Made by a program: the position numbers and the translations under genes
Shown here: positions 52,941 through 61,427 of the stretch, piece after piece
Numbering within the stretch: position 1 is the first letter of the stretch
Layout of the letters: each line of letters opens with the position of its first letter
Assembly: GCA_945866125.1 (NCBI GenBank)
Contig: CAMBFZ010000019.1
Location: forward strand, 1-64,000
Source: Bordetella parapertussis
Lineage (GTDB): Bacteria > Pseudomonadota > Gammaproteobacteria > Burkholderiales > Burkholderiaceae_D
DNA: 64,000 nucleotides
Direction: 5' to 3'
Notes under the pieces: generated by a model
The model's database searches: none
What the model was told of the DNA's origin: nothing
The model's input: the letters and a program-made list of their open reading frames with translations, nothing else

Positions 52941-54722
52941 GTGCCTGATAACGCCAGCGGCAACCCGTCTTTCCTGGTACTCGCTAGCCTGAGTCTGGCC
53001 GGTATGCTGGTCGTATTTCCGCACGCGGCGCAGGCGCCGCTGTCGCCTTACGGGCTGGCTTGGCTGGGCAGTTTGATTGTGTTGGGGGCGGAGCAGTTAT
53101 TTCGGAGTTGGCGCTGGTCTGAGCAGGGCCGGTTTCCAGTCGATGATTTGCTGTTGGTGCTGACTGCTGTGCTGTGGTCTATCGGCTTTGCTTTTGGCTG
53201 GCAGGTGGCGCCAGCGGGGCTGCAAATTGCGATGACGGTGGCGATTGCTGCGTTGGTGCTGGTGATGGCGGCGACGTATTACGCCAGGCGCTGGGCTTGT
53301 CTGACGGCGATTGCTTTGCTGGGTTTGCCGTGTGCACTTGTTGTGTTGGCGGCTCCGGGTAGCTTGCCGTTTATGGGAGTGGCGCTGACTATTCTGAGCG
53401 CGCTGTGCATGGTGGTGGTAGCCCGTTTCTCACGCTGGATAGATCGCGATGCGGAAGCGCGGGGCCGTGTTGCAGGTTTGCTTGAACAGGTTGCGCAGCG
53501 CAGGCTTGAGTTGCAAGAGGCCGAGATTAACCGTTCGCGTTTTCTTGCCTCGATCAGTCACGATCTGCGTCAGCCCATGCATGCCATCAATCTCTATATC
53601 GGTAGCATCGAACGTAGTTTGCTCTCGGCACAGCAGGCCTCTGACGAGCGGCTTCGGGCGTCGGAGAGTGTGCTGCGCTTGAAGCAGAGCGTGGGCTACA
53701 TGAATGATATTTTCGACAGCCTGCTCGATGTGAGTCAGCTCGATACGGGTGTGGTGCGGGTCTCGCTGGATCGCGTGCAGGCGCTGCCGTTTTGCAAGCG
53801 TTTGCTTGAACAATTTACCCGCACGGCTGAGGAACTCGGGATACGCATTGAGCTGTGTGGCGAGGGCGCGGAGCAGATTTTTCTGCAGACTGACACGCGT
53901 CTGCTAGAGCGGATTGTGCGCAATTTCCTTAGCAATGCGTTGCGCTATACGCGCAAGGGCGGCATTCGTTTGCGACTACGTGTGCGCGATGGGGTATGCC
54001 GCATCTCGGTAGTGGATACCGGTGTCGGTATTCCGATTGCGATGAAGAAAAAAATCTTTGATGAGTTTATGCGTCTGGATCAATCCGCCAGTTCGCTGGG
54101 CTCCAAGGGTGTGGGACTGGGGCTGTCCATTGCCAGAAGACTAGCCGCAAGGATTGGCGCGCACATCTCGCTGCATAGTTATGTCGGAATGGGTTCGGTG
54201 TTTGCCGTTGATGTGCCGCTGTCGACCAAGCGGCCTTCGCTGCAAGAGCGGCATGCGCTACGCGAAGAGCGAATTTTGCAGGCGGTACTGCCCAATATTA
54301 CGATGAGCCACGCCGAGGACACGCTGCTTGTTTGTCTAGAGACGGATCCGGATATCAGTAATGCGATGTCGCTACTGGCACCGGCTTTGGGTCTGCGTTT
54401 ATTGGTGGCCACCTCAAGCGCCGCCGTCATCGCGGAGCTGGGCCGGTTGCACCGGATTCCGGATTTACTTTTGATTGATAGTCAGCTGCCAAGCGAGACT
54501 GCACTGCAGGCCTTGGCCAGTATTAATGATGAATTCAACCTCGACATCCCGGCTATTGTGCTCAGCTCTGATATGTCGATGGAGCTGGCAACGCTGGACA
54601 GGTGCTTGCCGGTGACGGTGCTGCAAAAACCGTTTTCGTCGGATCGGCTGCATGAGGCGATTAATGCCGGGCTGTCAAAATCCAAGGAACAGAGGGCACA
54701 ACTGCGGCTGGGGGATTTTTAA
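52941..54722 (+). CDS. Hybrid sensor histidine kinase with C-terminal receiver domain
   Basis: The protein has 593 residues from a GTG at 52941 with GGGGGAG just upstream. About the first 165 residues are mostly hydrophobic, giving five to six membrane segments with little periplasmic part, so it probably senses a membrane or cytosolic signal. Next is a HisKA region with His207 in RFLASISHDLRQPMHAI, then HATPase motifs FLSNALRYTRKGG, VDTGVGIP and GVGLGLSIARRLAAR. A C-terminal receiver domain carries phospho-acceptor Asp513 in LLIDSQLP and conserved Lys in LQKPF. It is divergent from the coiled-coil gene near the type VI operon. The LuxR-type regulator at 60.2 kb is a candidate partner. Confidence 0.9.
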   Translation: MPDNASGNPSFLVLASLSLAGMLVVFPHAAQAPLSPYGLAWLGSLIVLGAEQLFRSWRWSEQGRFPVDDLLLVLTAVLWSIGFAFGWQVAPAGLQIAMTVAIAALVLVMAATYYARRWACLTAIALLGLPCALVVLAAPGSLPFMGVALTILSALCMVVVARFSRWIDRDAEARGRVAGLLEQVAQRRLELQEAEINRSRFLASISHDLRQPMHAINLYIGSIERSLLSAQQASDERLRASESVLRLKQSVGYMNDIFDSLLDVSQLDTGVVRVSLDRVQALPFCKRLLEQFTRTAEELGIRIELCGEGAEQIFLQTDTRLLERIVRNFLSNALRYTRKGGIRLRLRVRDGVCRISVVDTGVGIPIAMKKKIFDEFMRLDQSASSLGSKGVGLGLSIARRLAARIGAHISLHSYVGMGSVFAVDVPLSTKRPSLQERHALREERILQAVLPNITMSHAEDTLLVCLETDPDISNAMSLLAPALGLRLLVATSSAAVIAELGRLHRIPDLLLIDSQLPSETALQALASINDEFNLDIPAIVLSSDMSMELATLDRCLPVTVLQKPFSSDRLHEAINAGLSKSKEQRAQLRLGDF

Positions 54723-54965
54723 GCAGCACAACAAAGTCCTCTAGCGAGGCCTCGCCAAGTATGCGGCGCCGCTGACCAGGCTGTTTGGTCTGGTTAATCT
54801 GGTGCTGGCTACATGGCGATTGATGGCCGGTCATGCCCAAGATGCGTGCTGAAAACGGGGTAAGGCGCAATAACTGCACAAAGCGCTCGAATTGGCCATG
54901 TCGAGACATCGGTTAAAAGAAAATGGTCAAAAAATTGGACGACTGAACAGGCGTCCCAATATTAA

Positions 54966-55401
54966 GCAACTGGAAAAGCGTTCAGCAACGGCGTTGTCGT
55001 GGCAGTTACCACGTTGGCTCATGCTTGGCTGCTGATTGTGTATCTTCAAAAACGCTTGCCAATCATAGCTGCTGAATTGACTGCCCTGATCGGCTGCACC
55101 ACGACGGTAGATTGAGGCTGAGGACGCTACACGGCCATCAGCAGGGCGTTGATGGCGAAATCGCGGTCGATGCGCGGTCCCATCGTCCAGCCAGTCACCT
55201 GACGCGAGAATAAATCAAAAACGGCAGACAGGAATAGCCAGCCTTCGTGCGTCCGAATATAGGTGCTGTTCTTGATCCAGGCCCGATTGGGCTGCTTCAC
55301 ATCAAATTGTCGCTGCAGGTGGCTCGGCGCCATGACGGCAGCTCCAGCCAAGGGTAATAGCCGCTGGGATGAAACACCATCATCTTGCAGAGACGCCGCA
55401 T
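54966..55401 (-). pseudogene. Decayed IS3-family transposase (OrfB) remnant
   Basis: Reading the minus strand gives three pieces of an IS3-type OrfB. First is MRRLCKMMVFHPSGYYPWL from 55401 (start region). After a deletion comes a segment at 55127-55351 with NRAWIKNSTYIRTHEGWLF and AVFDLFSRQVTGW, the first catalytic Asp region. After a TAG and a frame change comes DQGSQFSSYDWQAFLKIHN with RGNCHDNAVAERF, the second Asp and Glu regions. No intact reading frame or terminal inverted repeats were seen. It lies between the kinase and the calpain-like gene. Confidence 0.8.
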
Positions 55402-55729
55402 TTCCCGGGACGATTCAGATTTTGTCACGGCGCTGACCGCATCCAGCGCTCAAGTAGCCTGTTCGACGCGGCCATTATAAGAAAATGGCCCAAAAACCGA
55501 CCAACGTATAAGAGCTTGCGCAAAACAGTGCGTAAAATTGATTGGTGCACTTCCTTGGCTTGTAATCACTCATTATTTATTTTGTCCATGTTTAAGATGT
55601 TTTAACGACAGTTAAAATCGTGTAATGTATGGCCACTGCGAGATATGAACAAGTTTTACTGTCGACTAAGATCCAATCTAAGTAGTTATCTATCCAATAA
55701 CATTGAATAATTTAAAAGAGGCGTCCGCA
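55402..55729. promoter_or_regulatory. Upstream region of the calpain-like gene with TTTTAAC-GACA-GTTAAAA repeat
   Basis: The region holds a perfect 7-4-7 inverted repeat at 55600-55617, about 113 bases before the start. It is AT-rich near 55560-55720. No gene is seen. The repeat may be an operator or the end of older IS DNA. Confidence 0.4.
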
Positions 55730-58600
55730 ATGTCCCAAGACTTTCAAGCCGCTAACCAGATTTCTAGTCAGCCAATTACCCGTGACGTTAGCGACAGCGG
55801 CGCCATTCTATTTATCGATGGTGACGGAAATTGGCTAGTTGGATCGACAAATTCGGCGGTCAAGTCGTACATCGAAATTCATACAGCGACCGATGATAAC
55901 GTCACCGATGCTACGTTCGGGTTGACGGCACAATCTGTCACAAAGGTAGAAACTGGTGGTTATATTTTATATCTTGAAGATACACAGGATGGGGAGTTTT
56001 ATACCGTCGAAGTGAGCGCCGATGGGGTGTTTGATTTTGATAATGTCACCTTAATGTCTTCCGATGATATTCATAATTACGAAGAAGACGAGGGTGAAGA
56101 CATAGACGATTCAGGCAATATTGGTGGTGATGATTGGATCCATGATGACGGCTATTTAGATATTACCGTCGGCGCCGACGGATCTTATGAAATAACGCGT
56201 GAGGATGGTACCTCGGTCATTATTAACTACGACGGCAAACCTATCGACCACGAATGGTTGACAGACGGTGGTTATGAGCTTTTGGAAGCTGTTCCTGATC
56301 CTTCTGCGGTCGATGGTCTGGGCTTTGCGGTTTATGCGTACCATGCTGGATATGATTTTGTGTTTACATTATGGTTAGATTCCTCCGGAAACATTACCAA
56401 TATTCCTTCCAACGATAACGATAACGATAATTGGGAAGATGACGTGGTGATTAATACCGATACCGATGACGATACGGATATTAATGAAGGTGGCGATACC
56501 GATATCGTAACGGGATGGGCCGCTGATCTAAAAACATCGTATCTCCAAACTGCCCTCACCGAAGGTGGCATGGTTGAAGGCGGCATTACGCATGCCGAGG
56601 CAGTATCCCTGTTCCAGGGGCTTGCTTCTGACCTCACGTCTTCCGGCGTATCGGTTATCAGTGACGATGTAATGCAAGATCTCACGAGTATCGCCGCGCG
56701 AGCGGATGGTTTGTTTACGTCAACCAATATGCTCGGAGAAGAAAATAACTATCTGTCCAGCGTCGTCGTTGAGCTGATCCACGGGTCTCCCGCGAACGCA
56801 TTTTATACAGGGGGCGCATCACAACAAACCCAGCTTGGTAATATCGGTGATGGCACCAGCATTGCGAATTTCGAAAAATTAATTGATAAATGGTTGCTCG
56901 GAAAAGATGTGCCGCAGGCATTGACGGGAGGCGATTCGGCTAATCCGGATGGCACGGGTGCAAGCGGCAACTATAGCGTGATCGACGGCGAGATGTTCAT
57001 TGATGGCGCAAGCGGTGAAGAGGTGGCGCAGCAAAATATTGGTGACTGCTATCTCGATGCGTCCTTTATCTCCATCGCTGAGACAAACCCCGACGCTTTC
57101 AAGGCCGCTGCATCAGAAAACGCGTCGGACGGCACCGACAAAACCTGGGGTGTCCGCTTCCTGGATAACAATGGGCAGTCTTATTGGGTCACCGTCAATA
57201 ATAAGCTGCCGACCCTATCCGGGGCGGCCAGTGCCACTACAGATGACCTGATCTATAACAAGTCAACGACCACCGGTGAATTATGGCCGTCCTTGTTCGA
57301 AAAGGCCTACGTTCAAGTTAATGAGACAGGCCTGTTGAAGTCGAGCTCTGGTAGCGTTAATGCGTATTGGGCCGTTGAGGGGGGGTGGTCGGTGCCCTTG
57401 CTGCATATTGCAGGCGGCACATCCATTACGGGCTTTAGTGATTGCATGGACTATGGCGCTGTTGAGGATTGGGTAACAGTTACGTCGCTCAATGCGAGTA
57501 ACATAAATAGTAATATCCAACAGGTAATGAAAGATTTAAATGCAGGTAAGCCAGGATGGCTAGGCTCATGGTCGCAGATTCCCGGTGCGACCGGCAGCAC
57601 AAATTTTGTTTCTGGTCACGCGTACTCTATTGTTGATGCGGAGCCGGATAATCCATCCAACACCACCGTAAAAATATTTAATCCATGGGGCGTTAATGAC
57701 GGTTATGGTTGGGAGTCCCCGTTCACGAAAGAAGTGTCCTTTGTCGTTGACGTTGATTCCTTAAAAAACTTTGGTGTTTTTATTCTGGACTCATCCGCGG
57801 CAGTGGTGAGCAGCACCTCCAGCATGACGCCAGCAGACGTTCATGCCTACCTTGCGGCGGGTAACGAACGGGCTAGCGTGACCGCTGGCGCATTGACAGT
57901 AGGAGATGCCTCGGACGATACCTTGGCAGGCGACGGTTTGGCTAACGTCTTAGTCGGTAAAGACGGCGATGATGCCATCGACGGTGGTGCGGGTAATGAC
58001 AATTTGCTGGGTGGCGATGGCGCAGATTCGCTCATCGGTGGAGATGGTATCGACACCGCTGTGTTCACCGGTGTGATTGCTGATTATCTGATCACGGTTG
58101 ATGCGGCAGCCTGTACAGTTGTGAATGAGGCCGATTTCAAGCGCACCACCGATAGTCTGACATCGGTAGAGAGATTGCAGTTTACCGATTCGTCGCTGGC
58201 GCTCGACACGGACGGTAACGCGGGTCAGGTTTACCGTCTCTATCAGGTGTTTGATCGCGATCCGACTGAGGGCGACACCACAGGTCTGGGCTATTGGATT
58301 GCGCAGGTCGATGGCGGGATGGACTTATCGGAAGTGGCTGCACGGTTTATCGATTCCACTGAATTCAGCACGACGTATGGTGACAACTTAAGTAATGCCG
58401 AATTCATCACCAGCCTCTACGACAACTTTTTAAACAGAACCGCCGACCAGAGTGGCTTTGACTGGTGGGTGGCGCAGCTTAATACCAATGCAGACACTCG
58501 TGCGACGGTGTTGGCAGAGTTTTCCGACTCGGCAGAAAATGTCGCCGCGGTAGCCAGCCTGATTGTCGGCGGTATTGGATATACCGAGTTTGTAGCGTAA
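55730..58600 (+). CDS. Secreted calpain-like cysteine protease with RTX repeats and DUF4214 region
   Basis: The protein has 956 residues from the ATG at 55730 (AGAGG upstream); the open frame starts at a TTG nine codons earlier. Residues 1-300 are acidic, with Asp-rich stretches and a possible repeat module. A calpain (peptidase C2) domain follows: Gln434 and Cys440 in QQNIGDCYLDASF, His630 in SGHAYSI, and Asn651 in NPWG, a complete triad with oxyanion Gln. From about 724 come RTX nonapeptides (GDASDDTLAGDG, GKDGDDAIDGGAGND), which bind calcium during type I secretion. A DUF4214 region ends the chain (YRLYQVFDRDPTEGD, YDNFLNRTADQSGFDWW). There is no N-terminal signal peptide, which fits type I export. 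No type I transporter is in the window. Confidence 0.88.
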   Translation: MSQDFQAANQISSQPITRDVSDSGAILFIDGDGNWLVGSTNSAVKSYIEIHTATDDNVTDATFGLTAQSVTKVETGGYILYLEDTQDGEFYTVEVSADGVFDFDNVTLMSSDDIHNYEEDEGEDIDDSGNIGGDDWIHDDGYLDITVGADGSYEITREDGTSVIINYDGKPIDHEWLTDGGYELLEAVPDPSAVDGLGFAVYAYHAGYDFVFTLWLDSSGNITNIPSNDNDNDNWEDDVVINTDTDDDTDINEGGDTDIVTGWAADLKTSYLQTALTEGGMVEGGITHAEAVSLFQGLASDLTSSGVSVISDDVMQDLTSIAARADGLFTSTNMLGEENNYLSSVVVELIHGSPANAFYTGGASQQTQLGNIGDGTSIANFEKLIDKWLLGKDVPQALTGGDSANPDGTGASGNYSVIDGEMFIDGASGEEVAQQNIGDCYLDASFISIAETNPDAFKAAASENASDGTDKTWGVRFLDNNGQSYWVTVNNKLPTLSGAASATTDDLIYNKSTTTGELWPSLFEKAYVQVNETGLLKSSSGSVNAYWAVEGGWSVPLLHIAGGTSITGFSDCMDYGAVEDWVTVTSLNASNINSNIQQVMKDLNAGKPGWLGSWSQIPGATGSTNFVSGHAYSIVDAEPDNPSNTTVKIFNPWGVNDGYGWESPFTKEVSFVVDVDSLKNFGVFILDSSAAVVSSTSSMTPADVHAYLAAGNERASVTAGALTVGDASDDTLAGDGLANVLVGKDGDDAIDGGAGNDNLLGGDGADSLIGGDGIDTAVFTGVIADYLITVDAAACTVVNEADFKRTTDSLTSVERLQFTDSSLALDTDGNAGQVYRLYQVFDRDPTEGDTTGLGYWIAQVDGGMDLSEVAARFIDSTEFSTTYGDNLSNAEFITSLYDNFLNRTADQSGFDWWVAQLNTNADTRATVLAEFSDSAENVAAVASLIVGGIGYTEFVA

Positions 58601-58609
58601 TTCTGTAGT

Positions 58610-58638
58610 AAAAAGGGGGGCCGGCTTCGGCCCCCTTT
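58610..58638. terminator. Rho-independent terminator after the calpain-like gene
   Basis: A GC-rich stem GGGGGCCG/CGGCCCCC with a short GCTT loop is flanked by A- and T-runs (AAAAAG and CTTTC). A similar hairpin follows the Sel1-repeat gene downstream. Confidence 0.75.
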
Positions 58639-58760
58639 CACGTTGCTGGGCTTTGTTCGCTGCTCGGTTAGCGGTCAAAGCGTTCTTGTTCTCCTCACTC
58701 AAATACGATCACTTAGCACTTGTTTAGGTGCTAGGTACTTGTTCGAAAGTTTTTTCTGTA

Positions 58761-60014
58761 ATGACTAGCCAAGATAAAGACGAAGCGCTCGCTGAGAATG
58801 GCGACCCAGTGGCACAACTACGTGCTGGTTTGTATCATTTAGAACAGGGTGAACGTCAGCAGGATTTCAAGAAGGCGCTAAGTTATCTCAGAAAATCTGC
58901 AATTCAAGGAAACATCGAAGCGCAATACCACATGGGGTTGGTGCACAAGCAAGGCAAAGGCGTTGAAGCAAATCCAACGATCGCGCTGAAGTGGTTTTAT
59001 ATTGCTGCTGAAGCTGGGCATAAACAGGCTATTTCTTTGACCCAAAATGGCGAAACGGGCATGCTTCCCAAGCGGACGAATACCGCAAAAAATCTGTCGA
59101 AATATTTTAGTGATGCCGTGATGCTGTACAAAGCTTCAGTCGTCAAAAATAAACCAGATTGGCAATTTAAATTGGGATGTTTGTTCGAAGCAGGATTGGG
59201 CGTAGATCAGGATTATGCCGAAGCCGCCCATTGGTACAAGTTGGCGTCCGACCAAAAACATGACGCGGCGCATGCGGCACTAGGCAAGTTGCATTTTCAT
59301 GGGCTGGGTGTTGCGAATAGTACGGCCCAAGCGGTCGATTTGTTTACCATCAGTGCGGCCAATGGGAACGCGGATGGGCAGTACCACTTGGGTTATGCCT
59401 ATGAAATGGGTATTGGCGTTGAAAAAAATGTAGAAGAAGCCTATCAACTCTATTCGCTTGCTGCTGAAAAAGAACATAAGCTCGCATTGCTGCGTTTGGG
59501 TTTGATGTTTCGTACTGGTATCGATATCAAGCCTAAGGTCAGTGAAACGGGCATGGCGTCCAAAAAAAAATATGGACTCGCATCAAAATACGAAGAGGCG
59601 AGAGAGCCGGAAAAAGAGTGGCACTCGCAAGACTTTGAAAAATCCCATCAATATTTCAAAAGGTCAGCAGATAAAGGTAGCCCGGACGCGCAGTATTATC
59701 TAGGCACCTTTTATGCGCAGGGACTTGGGATTGCTCAAGATTTTAACGCTGCAGTCAAGTATTTCAGGCTGGCGGTGGCTCAGGGGCATCCAGAAGCGAT
59801 GTCCAATCTGGCATTTCTGTACGCGCATGGGCAGGGACTTCTTGCCGATTACCTTAAAGCAGCTATGTGGTACGAGGTGAGCAGACGTCTGGGCTATAAA
59901 ACAATCGAAAAAAACTTGGAATTCGTTTTGAGCAAAATGACGAATGAAGAAGCGCAGGAAGCCAAAGCACTCGCTGCGCGCTGCATAGCGGAAAATTATC
60001 AAGGATACGATTAA
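58761..60014 (+). CDS. Sel1-repeat protein
   Basis: The protein has 417 residues from the ATG at 58761; a longer open frame starts 11 codons earlier with no better site. Seven to eight Sel1-like repeats of about 36 residues are visible (for example AQYHMGLVHKQGKGV, FKLGCLFEAGLGVDQDY, QYHLGYAYEMGIGVEKN, AQYYLGTFYAQGLGIAQD), with insertions of about 25-40 residues between some. There is no signal peptide or membrane segment. It is a likely scaffold for protein contacts. It shares no sequence beyond the repeat type with the 23.0 kb Sel1 protein. Confidence 0.82.
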   Translation: MTSQDKDEALAENGDPVAQLRAGLYHLEQGERQQDFKKALSYLRKSAIQGNIEAQYHMGLVHKQGKGVEANPTIALKWFYIAAEAGHKQAISLTQNGETGMLPKRTNTAKNLSKYFSDAVMLYKASVVKNKPDWQFKLGCLFEAGLGVDQDYAEAAHWYKLASDQKHDAAHAALGKLHFHGLGVANSTAQAVDLFTISAANGNADGQYHLGYAYEMGIGVEKNVEEAYQLYSLAAEKEHKLALLRLGLMFRTGIDIKPKVSETGMASKKKYGLASKYEEAREPEKEWHSQDFEKSHQYFKRSADKGSPDAQYYLGTFYAQGLGIAQDFNAAVKYFRLAVAQGHPEAMSNLAFLYAHGQGLLADYLKAAMWYEVSRRLGYKTIEKNLEFVLSKMTNEEAQEAKALAARCIAENYQGYD

Positions 60015-60084
60015 TCGTGTAAGTTATTCAGCGCTGTTGAGTTGTCATACGTGCGCTTTACGACCGTCGCTTGCGTCGGTGCTG

Positions 60085-60109
60085 AAAGGAGGCCGGCTTC
60101 GGCCGCTTT
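60085..60109 (+). terminator. Hairpin after the Sel1-repeat gene
   Basis: AAAG-GAGGCCG-GCTT-CGGCC-GCTTT has an 8-9-bp stem with one or two mismatches and a short T-run. It lies between the convergent Sel1-repeat and response-regulator genes. Confidence 0.6.
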
Positions 60110-60177
60110 GCTTTGTGGGATCTGGTTTGCCGAATGGTCAAAGCGAGATTTCTGGCATACGTTTTTCAACGCAGCGT

Positions 60178-60843
60178 TCACGCCTTATTCGTAAAAAGCC
60201 CCAGACGCTGCGCGACCAGCACGGCTTGGGTGCGGCTGACGACTTGTAATTCACGGAAGATCGCCCCGACGTGAGATTTGGCGGTGATTTCGGTGATACC
60301 CAAACTGTCGGCAATCTCTCGGTTGCTATTGCCCTGACAAATCATCGACAGCACTTGCAGCTGCCGGTCGGTCAGGGTGATGCGCTTGATGCTTGCGCTG
60401 TCGGCCGCACCGCTGCTGCTGAGCCATTCGCCGGTTTGCAGTTCACCTTCCAACGCGCGCGATACCAGGGAGAGCATGTCTTCCATCGGCGCCCCTTTGC
60501 TGATAAAGGCCGACGATCCGGCGCCCAGACAGGCACCAACCTGTAATTCATCATCGCTGCCGGAGACGGTGATGATGCTGATTTCCGGGCCCAGAGAAAG
60601 TACGCGCCGAATGGCGGCGAGTCCGCCTAAGCCGGGCAGGCCCAGATCGATCAGGACCCACCAGCGAATTTTTTTTGATTTTTTGAGTGCAGCTTCCAGT
60701 AAGGCGATACCGTCTTCGGCGTTGCTGCAGGATTCAACGCGTAATTCCGGAAAGCGGGTGCGTAAAGCGTCCGCCATCGCCAGGCGGATCATGGGGTGGT
60801 CGTCAACGACCAGGAAAGATTGGGCTTTATCCATTGCTGGCAT
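60178..60843 (-). CDS. LuxR-type two-component response regulator
   Basis: The protein has 221 residues from the ATG at 60843 (a second Met three codons later is equally possible; no strong ribosome-binding site marks either). The receiver domain has the acidic pair at 14-15 in VVDDHP, the phospho-acceptor Asp66 in LIDLGLPGLGG and a Lys in AFISKGAP. A LuxR helix-turn-helix ends the chain (LTDRQLQVLSMICQGNSNREIADSLGITEITAKSHV). It would bind DNA when phosphorylated. It is the last gene of a four-gene minus-strand cluster that lacks a kinase; the hybrid kinase at 52.9 kb is a candidate partner. Confidence 0.92.
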   Translation of the reverse strand: MPAMDKAQSFLVVDDHPMIRLAMADALRTRFPELRVESCSNAEDGIALLEAALKKSKKIRWWVLIDLGLPGLGGLAAIRRVLSLGPEISIITVSGSDDELQVGACLGAGSSAFISKGAPMEDMLSLVSRALEGELQTGEWLSSSGAADSASIKRITLTDRQLQVLSMICQGNSNREIADSLGITEITAKSHVGAIFRELQVVSRTQAVLVAQRLGLFTNKA

Positions 60844-60953
60844 TTTAACGGATGCGGTGGGCTCTTTGGGTGCGGTGCATGGTGGGCTGGTAAAAAATGA
60901 CCCTGTGCCTTTCCGTATCACCGCCCAAAAGTAATCAGTACAAATTCTGCCCT

Positions 60954-61427
60954 TCAGATAACCAGACTTAAGCCCAAAAAGATCAGCGCCACCAGCGTGG
61001 CGATCAGGGGTGTGGCGCTGGCCGCGGTGTAGCGGCGTGCGTTTTGTGCGAACAATTCGGAGGATGCTGGAAGATTAATTTTTTGCACGCCGTCGAGTAT
61101 CGTTAGCTCGGCGGCAGCGAGTCCGTGCCAGTCAGCTTTGGGTATGTCAAAGCGGGTATTTGATGCGCGCTCTGGTGCCGCTGCGGGCGTGTGATGCTCC
61201 AGAAAATGGTCTTCCGGATAACCCAGCGCGACGGCCAGCCGGCACGCACAATGCACCCGATGCGCCTCTTCAATGAAGCCTTGCGGGGCATCGGTCTCCA
61301 GGCTTTGTACCTGCTCTTCGGTGAGCCCGGCCAGCATCGCCAAAATACTGATACTCAGGCGGTGGTCTCGACGGGCGCGATGAATTTTTTTTGACAGCAC
61401 CTGCGCGTTGGTGGTGGGGCTACTCAT
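60954..61427 (-). CDS. HTH-containing protein with C-terminal membrane anchor
   Basis: The protein has 157 residues; its ATG overlaps the stop of the PAS-like gene as ATGA. Residues 11-65 look like an XRE/Cro helix-turn-helix (VLSKKIHRARRDHRLSISILAMLAGLTEEQVQSLE). Residues 140-157 form a C-terminal membrane segment (LIATLVALIFLGLSLVI), so the protein would be tail-anchored with the HTH in the cytosol. The layout recalls membrane-bound regulators or RodZ-type proteins, though RodZ has a longer C-terminal part. Function unknown. Confidence 0.75.
   Translation of the reverse strand: MSSPTTNAQVLSKKIHRARRDHRLSISILAMLAGLTEEQVQSLETDAPQGFIEEAHRVHCACRLAVALGYPEDHFLEHHTPAAAPERASNTRFDIPKADWHGLAAAELTILDGVQKINLPASSELFAQNARRYTAASATPLIATLVALIFLGLSLVI

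Noticed and set aside
54661..54909. Minus-strand open frame of 82 codons at the end of the hybrid kinase gene
   Set aside because: Partly overlaps the kinase gene; text not matched to any family, no start signal. Could be eroded mobile DNA but cannot be supported.
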